From Weissella uvarum (GTDB taxonomy: Bacteria > Bacillota > Bacilli > Lactobacillales > Lactobacillaceae), in the NCBI RefSeq assembly GCF_016908785.1, contig NZ_JAFBEO010000007.1, positions 1 through 64,000 on the forward strand: 64,000 nt of DNA, read 5' to 3'. This document shows, one piece after another, positions 1 through 6,430 of this stretch (position 1 is the stretch's first letter; every line of letters begins with the position of its first letter). Under the pieces are notes generated by a model. That model worked only from the letters and a program-made list of their open reading frames with translations. It was not told the DNA's origin and ran no database searches. The translations under genes and the position numbers were made by a program.

Positions 1-94
1 CACACCTGTTCCCATACCGAACACAGAAGTTAAGCTCAATAGCGCCGAAAGTAGTTGGAGGATCTCTTCCTGCGAGGATAGGACGTCGCAATGC
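1..94 (+). rRNA. rrf: 5S ribosomal RNA, 3' part
   Basis: The window opens inside a 5S rRNA. The conserved core CACCTGTTCCCATACCGAAC, the AGAAGTTAAGCTC segment and the GTAGTTGG helix are all present. The missing 5' end (about 20-25 bases) and the 23S and 16S genes should lie to the left. The 3' boundary near 94 is estimated from the closing helix. Confidence 0.95.
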
Positions 95-102
95 GAACTA
101 GA

Positions 103-129
103 AAGTCGTCAGTAATGACGGCTTTTTTT
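103..129 (+). terminator. rRNA operon terminator
   Basis: A stem GTCGTCA / TGACGGC with loop GTAA is followed by seven T. It closes the rRNA operon immediately before comFA. Confidence 0.85.
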
Positions 130-175
130 GTGTCTTAAAATAAATTTGACGTCTATATCTAAAGGAACCATCAAT

Positions 176-1438
176 TTGGAAAAATATGGACGTTTAGAAG
201 CAACATTAGATAACAATAGTATCACTGGTGTGGCAATGCCTGCCATTAGAAATGGTTTTTGCCAAAGGTGTGCAGTTAACATTAAAGATAGCTGGCGTTT
301 ACCAAGTGGTCTAAGCTACTGTTGGCATTGTGCTAAATATGGCAGACTAACAGAACAGCATTATTTATATGGAGTATCTGAACCGCATAAATTTGACGCT
401 GAGCAGGTTCAATGTACTTGGTCAGGTAAACTTACTACTGAACAATCAAAACTATCAGAGGACTTATTAGAGGGCATCAAAGCTAAACAAGATCAATTAA
501 TATTTGCAGTAACAGGCGCTGGTAAAACAGAAATGCTATATTCAAGTTTGACATACTGTATTAATAAAAAATTTCGCATCGCATATCTTTCACCAAGAAT
601 CGATGTTGTGCAAGAAATTGCAGCACGCATTATGAAATATTATGATGTTAGTTTTACGATGTTACATGGCGAAATTAAGGATACTTTTCAGTATCAACAG
701 ATAACCTTCGCTTCCGTGCATCAAATGTATAAATTTTATCATGCGTTTGATTTAATAGTAGTTGATGAGGCAGATGCGTTTCCCTTATCTGGTGATTCAT
801 CATTGTGGTATGCACTAGCTCAAGCCAGAAGTGATCAAAGTGTGATGATATACATGACGGCGACCTTGAGCCAAGATTTAAAAAAATTGATGGAACGAAA
901 GCAGTTGCAAGTTCACACGGTATTGAAGCGATTTCATGGACAAGATTTACCAAATTTCAAATTGAATTTAATATTGCTTCATTGGAAAAAAAGACTTCCT
1001 TTAGATTTAAAACATAAATTATCACAGAAAAAGGCTCCCTGGCTGATATTTGTACCGGTTATTACTGACTTAGCACGTTTAAAAGAACTATTAGAACATT
1101 GGAAGCTGGGATTGAACATCGTTATTATCTCATCTAAGCATGGGCAGAGGAGAAAATTAGTTGAAGCTTTTAAAGTAGGGACAATTGATGTTGTATGTAC
1201 CACCATTATTTTGGAAAGAGGTTTGACTATACCTAATGTCCAGGTGTGCATTTTAGGTGTTGAAGATGGAAAGTATACGGATGAGACCCTGTTACAAATA
1301 GCGGGCAGAAGTGGTAGAGATCCACAATACCCAGATGGAAACTTAATCATTTATTGTCAAGAACTTACAAAGCAAATGCAAAGGATTGTAAAAACGATCG
1401 ATGACATTAATAGGAATAGATTTTTGTCAACTATGTGA
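176..1438 (+). CDS. comFA: ComFA, DNA-uptake helicase/translocase
   Basis: A superfamily-2 DEAD-type ATPase thought to power transport of single-stranded DNA into the cytoplasm during transformation. The N-terminus has a four-cysteine zinc finger (CQRC and CWHC). Walker A reads TGAGKTE, Walker B reads DEAD, motif III reads TATL, and the arginine finger lies in QIAGRSGRD. The open frame extends upstream to TTG at 128, but that start falls in the rRNA terminator. TTG at 176 has an AAAGGA Shine-Dalgarno about 9 bases upstream, which gives 420 residues. No separate promoter is visible in the roughly 50 bases after the terminator. comFC follows and overlaps it by 38 bases. Confidence 0.93.
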   Translation: MEKYGRLEATLDNNSITGVAMPAIRNGFCQRCAVNIKDSWRLPSGLSYCWHCAKYGRLTEQHYLYGVSEPHKFDAEQVQCTWSGKLTTEQSKLSEDLLEGIKAKQDQLIFAVTGAGKTEMLYSSLTYCINKKFRIAYLSPRIDVVQEIAARIMKYYDVSFTMLHGEIKDTFQYQQITFASVHQMYKFYHAFDLIVVDEADAFPLSGDSSLWYALAQARSDQSVMIYMTATLSQDLKKLMERKQLQVHTVLKRFHGQDLPNFKLNLILLHWKKRLPLDLKHKLSQKKAPWLIFVPVITDLARLKELLEHWKLGLNIVIISSKHGQRRKLVEAFKVGTIDVVCTTIILERGLTIPNVQVCILGVEDGKYTDETLLQIAGRSGRDPQYPDGNLIIYCQELTKQMQRIVKTIDDINRNRFLSTM

Positions 1439-2105
1439 TGAAGAAATACCATTTAGTGAAATATTTAAAGGTCAACTAATATTTCAAAATCGAATTGTTT
1501 GTGAAAAGTGTATGCGACAGTTTAAGACATTTAAACAACTTTGCTGTAGTGATTGTGGTGGAAAAGTTGCAAAGGCACAACGAACATGTTTGGAGTGTTT
1601 AACATGGCAAAAATATCTTGGCTTTAGAACTAATAATATTGCTGTTTTTATGTATAACGAGATAATGCAAAATTATTTAACACGATATAAATTTCAAGGT
1701 GGCTACCATTTATCAAAGCTTTTTCGAAGAGCAATTTGGCATAAAATTTATCAACAGAAGGCAGAGATTGTTGTACCAATTCCTGTTCATGAAATTACGT
1801 ACCAACAGAGGGGATATAACCAAGTTGAAGGCATCCTTGGGACTAATTTTACGCGCCTTCTAACCAAGGCAATTTTTGCAGAACCGCAAAGTAAAAAGAC
1901 GAAACTAGAGAGACTGGATACCAGTAACCCGTTTAGGATTGATTCACAAGTATCAGTCAGTTTGGAAACAAAAATTTGTTTAGTGGATGACGTCTATACG
2001 ACGGGAAGAACGTTGAGACATGCATATAATACGCTACGACAGGTGGGATTTACGCAGCTCAATTCGGTGACGCTAGCTCGTTCAGGTTTTATGAGGGAAG
2101 TTTAA
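1401..2105 (+). CDS. comFC: ComFC, competence phosphoribosyltransferase-like protein
   Basis: A ComF/GntX-family protein that works with ComFA in DNA uptake. The N-terminal half carries paired cysteines (CQLC, CEKC, CSDC, CLEC) that form a zinc-binding region. The C-terminal half has the type I phosphoribosyltransferase loop VDDVYTTGRT. The 234-residue length is normal. The ATG lies inside the end of comFA, so translation is probably coupled. The overlap is in a different frame and both proteins are intact, so it does not look like a frameshift. Confidence 0.93.
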   Translation: MTLIGIDFCQLCDEEIPFSEIFKGQLIFQNRIVCEKCMRQFKTFKQLCCSDCGGKVAKAQRTCLECLTWQKYLGFRTNNIAVFMYNEIMQNYLTRYKFQGGYHLSKLFRRAIWHKIYQQKAEIVVPIPVHEITYQQRGYNQVEGILGTNFTRLLTKAIFAEPQSKKTKLERLDTSNPFRIDSQVSVSLETKICLVDDVYTTGRTLRHAYNTLRQVGFTQLNSVTLARSGFMREV

Positions 2106-2135
2106 TAAAACTGGTAAACATGGTAAAATAAACAT

Positions 2136-2152
2136 ACCAAATATAATTTGGT
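2136..2152. promoter_or_regulatory. palindrome over the hpf -10 box
   Basis: ACCAAAT-ATA-ATTTGGT is a perfect inverted repeat with 7-base arms. It is centred on the only TATAAT (2142-2147) upstream of hpf. The position suggests a repressor operator on the -10 element. No convincing -35 box is visible. Confidence 0.45.
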
Positions 2153-2199
2153 TGAGTTTAAACTTTGTCATACCTACGGGTATAGATTGGAGCGACACT

Positions 2200-2751
2200 A
2201 TGTTAGATTATCAGATTCGTGGTTTAAATTTTGACGTGACCGAGGCCATTCAAGCATATGTTGAAAAGCGAATGGCACGACTTGAAAAGTATTTGGATGA
2301 TGCTGAAAGCTATCCGGTACGCGTAAAGTTAGGTGGTCATAAAAGTGATCGAACTTACCAAGCTGAGGTAACAGTCCAGCTACCAGAGTTGGTGCTTCGT
2401 GCCGAAGATACTGAAGATGATTTATATGCAGCTATTGATATGGTTGTTGACAAGTTAGAGCGCCAGATTAAGAAGTATAAGACTAAAATCAATCGTAAAT
2501 TACGTAAGCAAGGTATTCCAGACTTGAATGAAGTCGAGAGCGATGTCGATCAGGCTGAAAATACTGATGAACTACCAATTGTTCGTAAGAAGACAGTTGA
2601 GTTGAAACCAATGGACCCACAAGAGGCAGTCTTGCAGATGGAGCTTTTGGGACATGATTTCTTCATTTTCTTGAATGCTGAAAATGAATTACCAGCAGTA
2701 GTGTACAAGCGTAAGGATGGGCAATACGCTTTGTTGGACACTGATAATTAA
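2200..2751 (+). CDS. hpf: ribosome hibernation-promoting factor, long form
   Basis: A long-form HPF that binds the 30S subunit and dimerises 70S ribosomes into inactive 100S particles in stationary phase or stress. The N-terminal S30AE/YfiA domain (about residues 1-100) joins through an acidic linker to the C-terminal dimerisation domain (about 125-183), which contains the typical KPMDPQEAVLQMELLGHDFF segment. The frame opens at TTG 2152, but ATG 2200 has a GGAG 7 bases upstream and gives the family N-terminus MLDYQIRGLN. A palindrome sits on the likely -10 box. Confidence 0.95.
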   Translation: MLDYQIRGLNFDVTEAIQAYVEKRMARLEKYLDDAESYPVRVKLGGHKSDRTYQAEVTVQLPELVLRAEDTEDDLYAAIDMVVDKLERQIKKYKTKINRKLRKQGIPDLNEVESDVDQAENTDELPIVRKKTVELKPMDPQEAVLQMELLGHDFFIFLNAENELPAVVYKRKDGQYALLDTDN

Positions 2752-2765
2752 ATATCTATTTTAGT

Positions 2766-2802
2766 AAAGGGGCATCTTTAAAAATTGAAGATGCCTCTTT
2801 AT
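2766..2802 (+). terminator. terminator after hpf
   Basis: A 13-pair stem, AAAGGGGCATCTT with AAGATGCCTCTTT, with one G-T pair and a T-rich 3' side. Confidence 0.85.
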
Positions 2803-2898
2803 TTGTATTTTGTTTGGAAAATTTTGTCTTTATTTAGGTCAGCATAAGCGAAGTTAAGTAAGGTATAATAATGAAAAGATCTAAAAGGAGTATTAATC

Positions 2899-3339
2899 AT
2901 GAAAAAATCATTTGTAAGCCCACAACAATATGCAATGATGATTGGGGATATTGCACAATTAACTGAAGAAACCGGTGAAAAGACTTCTCCTTTTTTCGAA
3001 AAACTCGATGAGGCATTAAAGGCTGAAAAATTATCTGACTTAGATAAGGCAGAATTTCAAGATATTGCAGCAGCCTTTGAGGATGCCGTTGACGTTTATC
3101 AAGATGCTGCTAAAAAGTTACATGAATTGAAGGCGCCAGCTCGTATCTTGGGGATGCACAAGACTTTGGCACAAATCTATCAAGATTATGCGGATGCAAC
3201 AAAAGAAATGGCTGACTCACTTGATGTTGATAAGCAAGCCGTTGATTTAGATGCTTTCCGTGATTCAGAAGAAAAGCAAAATGATTTGATTACAAAATTT
3301 GGTGCTCAAATTCGTCGTGTGATGATGTCAGCAATGTAG
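2899..3339 (+). CDS. hypothetical helical protein
   Basis: A 146-residue, strongly charged protein that reads as all-helical, with no signal peptide or membrane segment. I do not recognise the family. The start is supported by AAAAGGAG at 2882-2889, and a TATAAT lies at 2864-2869. It ends just before the RBS of tex, so the two may be cotranscribed. Regular spacing of hydrophobic residues suggests a helical bundle. No catalytic motif is visible. Confidence 0.75.
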   Translation: MKKSFVSPQQYAMMIGDIAQLTEETGEKTSPFFEKLDEALKAEKLSDLDKAEFQDIAAAFEDAVDVYQDAAKKLHELKAPARILGMHKTLAQIYQDYADATKEMADSLDVDKQAVDLDAFRDSEEKQNDLITKFGAQIRRVMMSAM

Positions 3340-3358
3340 TTTGGATAAGGCAGTAAAA

Positions 3359-5524
3359 ATGACAAACGAATTAAACAGTAAGGTCGCACAAACATTGGAT
3401 ATTCCGCAGAAAAAAGTGGATGCAGTTCAAGAACTTTTAGCAGACGGTAATACAGTCCCATTTATTGCACGTTATCGTAAAGAAGCTACAGGTAACTTGG
3501 ATGAAGTACAAATTCGCGATATCCAAACCATGGCTAAAAAATTTGAAGATTTGAATGCGCGAAAAGCTACAGTTGAAAAGGCAATCAAAGAACAAAACGC
3601 TTGGACACCTACGCTTGAAAAGGCACTTGCTTCAGCTGAAAATTTACAAGCTGTAGAAGATATTTATTTACCATATAAGCAAAAGCGCCGGACCAAGGCA
3701 ACAATTGCTAAAGAAGCTGGCTTAATGCCACTGGCTAAAATCGTACAAATGTTCCCAGCTGATGGGCTTTCAGATAAAATTACAACATTCATTAATCCTG
3801 AAAAAGGGTTAACTAATGAAAAGGACGTACGTGATGGTGTCCATGAAATTTTTGCCGAAGTCATTGGAGAAAATGCAGGAATTCGTGACTGGGTTCGTAA
3901 GTATACAGAAAAGAACGGCCATTTGACAGCTAAGTTGAAGCGAGGTACTGATGAAAAGGACCCACAGCAAGTTTATAAGTTATATTATGAATTTGATGGA
4001 CCACTTCAACAAGTTGCGAATCACCAAATCTTAGCGATGCATCGTGGTGAAAAAGAAGGTGTCTTAAGTTTAGCGATTAGTGTTGATCAAGACGCCATTG
4101 AACGTTATTTGAAGTTCAGGTTGGTTGGACAACATACTGGTGAAGCTGCAGATATTTTGACTGCAGCTGCTAATGATGCATATAAGCGCTTTATTGGACC
4201 TGCTATTGAGCGTGAGCTAAAAAAGAACCTTTTTGAACGTGCGGCTGGTGAAGCCATTAAAGTGTTCGGAGAAAATTTGTATCATTTGTTGATGGCAGCT
4301 CCTTTGAAGGGAAACGTAGTGCTTGGTTTCGATCCAGGAATTCGTACCGGATCAAAACTAGCAGTTGTGGATGAAAATGGTAAGTTCTTAGAAAAGAGTG
4401 TTATCTATCCGCATAAAGCATCAAAGTATGATCCTGTTGGTGCTAAGAAGACGGTGATTGATTTAGTTAAAAAGTATCATGTATCAATTGTTGCGATTGG
4501 AAATGGTACTGCAAGTCGTGAATCTCAACAATTTATCGCTGATATTATCAAAAATGATTTACCTGACTTAAAGTATGTTGTTGTCAATGAAGCTGGTGCT
4601 TCAGTCTATTCGGCGAGTGATTTGGCACGAGAAGAATTTCCTGACTTACAGGTTGAGCAACGGTCTGCAATTTCGATTGCCCGTCGTCTTCAAGACCCAA
4701 TGGCAGAGTTGATTAAAATTGATCCGCAAGCGGTTGGTGTTGGACAATATCAACATGATTTGCCAGAAAAAGAAATGAATCAAGAAGTGGACGCGGTTCT
4801 GGAAACGGCCGTTAACCAAGTTGGTGTTAATTTGAATACAGCATCACCACAATTGTTGGTGCATGTAGCTGGATTGAACAATACAATTGCGCATAACATT
4901 GTGACTTATCGAGATGAAAATGGACCATTTTCAAGTCGAACTGAGTTGAAAAAGGTGCCTAAGTTAGGTAATAAGGCTTTCGAACAGTCGGCTGGATTCT
5001 TGAGAATTCCAGATGGCAAGAATATTTTGGACAATACAGATGTACATCCAGAGTCGTACAAGCTAGCTAAAACAGTTTTGGAAATGACGAATACAAAGCC
5101 TGGGGTAGCGGCTAAATCAAAGTTAGACCAATTGAATCTAAAGCAAACGGCACAACAATTAGATGTTGGTCTACCTACACTTGAAGATGTTGTTGAATCA
5201 CTTGAGCATCCTGGACGTGATTTACGTGATGCTGAACCGGGTGCCATTCTGCGTTCAGATGTACTCACTTTGGATGATTTAAAGGTGGGGATGCAATTAC
5301 AGGGAACAGTACGTAACGTAGTTGACTTTGGAGCCTTTGTTGATATTGGGGTGCATGAAGATGGGCTTGTCCATATTTCACGTCTGGCAAAACGTCGTAT
5401 TCGGGATCCACATCAAGTTGTTGCGGTGGGAGATATTGTCGATGTTTGGGTTGTTAGCGTTGATAAGCAACGCCAACGCATTGAACTTTCGATGATTGCC
5501 CCTCAAGAAGATAAAGAAGCATAA
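3359..5524 (+). CDS. tex: Tex, S1-domain RNA-binding transcription accessory protein
   Basis: A Tex-family protein of 721 residues. The family contacts RNA polymerase and nucleic acid and affects transcription and stress survival. Visible parts are the Tex N-terminal helical domain, a YqgF/RNase H-like domain (about 315-450, with VLGFDPGIRTG), a helix-hairpin-helix region (about 490-560) and a C-terminal S1 domain (about 640-710, VDFGAFVDIGVHEDGLVHIS). ATG 3359 was preferred over the frame-opening TTG at 3341 because GGATAAGG precedes it and it gives the usual N-terminus. Confidence 0.93.
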   Translation: MTNELNSKVAQTLDIPQKKVDAVQELLADGNTVPFIARYRKEATGNLDEVQIRDIQTMAKKFEDLNARKATVEKAIKEQNAWTPTLEKALASAENLQAVEDIYLPYKQKRRTKATIAKEAGLMPLAKIVQMFPADGLSDKITTFINPEKGLTNEKDVRDGVHEIFAEVIGENAGIRDWVRKYTEKNGHLTAKLKRGTDEKDPQQVYKLYYEFDGPLQQVANHQILAMHRGEKEGVLSLAISVDQDAIERYLKFRLVGQHTGEAADILTAAANDAYKRFIGPAIERELKKNLFERAAGEAIKVFGENLYHLLMAAPLKGNVVLGFDPGIRTGSKLAVVDENGKFLEKSVIYPHKASKYDPVGAKKTVIDLVKKYHVSIVAIGNGTASRESQQFIADIIKNDLPDLKYVVVNEAGASVYSASDLAREEFPDLQVEQRSAISIARRLQDPMAELIKIDPQAVGVGQYQHDLPEKEMNQEVDAVLETAVNQVGVNLNTASPQLLVHVAGLNNTIAHNIVTYRDENGPFSSRTELKKVPKLGNKAFEQSAGFLRIPDGKNILDNTDVHPESYKLAKTVLEMTNTKPGVAAKSKLDQLNLKQTAQQLDVGLPTLEDVVESLEHPGRDLRDAEPGAILRSDVLTLDDLKVGMQLQGTVRNVVDFGAFVDIGVHEDGLVHISRLAKRRIRDPHQVVAVGDIVDVWVVSVDKQRQRIELSMIAPQEDKEA

Positions 5525-5585
5525 GCTTTTTTTATAAATCTAAGGTATAATAACACTAATTTGATAGAAGAAAGGTGGAAAAGGT

Positions 5586-5939
5586 ATGTCATTGTTAGAA
5601 GGATTAGGTAAAATCGTTGCAGGTACTGGTGATATTATCAATTGGGCCGGTAGCAAGTTGCAAGAAGGTGGAGAATACCTTACTCAACCTGAAGCTAAAG
5701 ATGAAATTAAAGACAAGACAAAACAAACAGCCGGTACTGTAAAAAACACTGTTGTTGATACAGCACAAACTGTTTCACAAAAGGCAACTGGTCTTGGTAA
5801 GCAAGTGGCAACTAAGGTTGATTCAAAGCGCAAGGGTGTTGCTAGCAAGGCCGTTGTTGAAGATCTTATGCCAGCTGACAAGCTAAATAAGAAGCCGGTT
5901 GCGGTTGAAGTATTGATGCCACATAAGCTAACTAAGTAA
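5586..5939 (+). CDS. hypothetical helical protein with tandem LMP-KL tail
   Basis: A 117-residue Lys/Thr/Val/Ala-rich protein. The middle (about 35-85) resembles the amphipathic helices of LEA-like or YtxH-like stress proteins (KTKQTAGTVKNTVVDTAQTV). The C-terminus repeats a short motif twice: DLMPADKL and EVLMPHKL. There is no signal peptide. An A+G-rich RBS precedes ATG, and TATAAT lies at 5546-5551. The family is not recognised with certainty and any stress role is a guess from composition. Confidence 0.7.
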   Translation: MSLLEGLGKIVAGTGDIINWAGSKLQEGGEYLTQPEAKDEIKDKTKQTAGTVKNTVVDTAQTVSQKATGLGKQVATKVDSKRKGVASKAVVEDLMPADKLNKKPVAVEVLMPHKLTK

Positions 5940-6015
5940 TTAAATCTGGTCGGTTATCTTGCGTAACAGCATCAATTTTGCTATGATAATTCATGTTGAG
6001 TTTTCGACATGAGTT

Positions 6016-6100
6016 GCGGTCGTGGCGGAATTGGTAGACGCGCAGGATTAAGGATCCTGTGGTAGGTAATACCGTGCGGGTTCGATTCCCGCCGACCGCA
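6016..6100 (+). tRNA. tRNA-Leu (anticodon AAG)
   Basis: Acceptor arms GCGGTCG and CGACCGC pair perfectly. A variable arm of class II size and a TTCGATTCC T-loop are present. The anticodon stem is CAGGA/TCCTG with loop TTAAGGA, so the anticodon is AAG, which would need deamination to inosine to read CUC as well as CUU. CCA is not encoded. Confidence 0.95.
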
Positions 6101-6107
6101 TCATTGA

Positions 6108-6139
6108 AGAGGTTATTCGTCTGAATAGCCTCTTTTTTT
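6108..6139 (+). terminator. terminator after tRNA-Leu
   Basis: Stem GAGGTTATTC / GAATAGCCTC with loop GTCT, followed by seven T. Confidence 0.9.
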
Positions 6140-6204
6140 GTTTTGTCAGAAATGTGTTAAAATATGTAAATTGAAAGCGATAAAGATATCAGAGAGGGGG
6201 CATT

Positions 6205-6378
6205 GTGTTGGAAAATCAAACAAATTGTCAATGTGGATGTTGTTCTGGAACAACGCAGACATTAGCACCGTCAAATGTGTGTGTGACAATTACAGTGACG
6301 TGCATTCCGGAAACGGAAGCAGAAGAAGTCGCTATTGCTGATGAGAGTAGCAGCGCTCCCTCTGATAAGCCTCCGTAA
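6205..6378 (+). CDS. Cys-rich micro-protein upstream of the copper ATPase
   Basis: A 57-residue frame with six cysteines: a dense CQCGCC cluster at residues 8-13 and two more at 26 and 33. The tail is acidic and Ser/Pro-rich. The start is GTG 6205 or TTG 6208; a purine-rich GAGAGGGGG at 6192-6200 gives 4- or 7-base spacing. It ends 52 bases before the ATG of the copper pump with no terminator between, so cotranscription is likely. The cysteine pattern and position suggest metal binding (a chaperone or metallothionein-like role), but no known family is recognised. Confidence 0.6.
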   Translation: MLENQTNCQCGCCSGTTQTLAPSNVCVTITVTCIPETEAEEVAIADESSSAPSDKPP

Positions 6379-6430
6379 ATAATTTTGATGACTTTTGAGA
6401 CGCAAAATTATTTTTAAAGGAGTAAACAAA

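Noticed and set aside
1401-1438. 38-base overlap of comFA and comFC suggesting a frameshift
   Set aside because: Both proteins have complete domain sets and normal lengths, so the overlap is natural.
6140-6204. CopY-type cop box upstream of the copper locus
   Set aside because: No TACANNTGTA match is present. A weak cre-like TGAAAGCGATAAAG at 6172-6185 was not strong enough to list.
6138-6341. 67-codon frame overlapping the Cys-rich micro-protein
   Set aside because: It starts inside the T run of the tRNA-Leu terminator without an RBS. The other frame has the RBS and a clean stop before copB.
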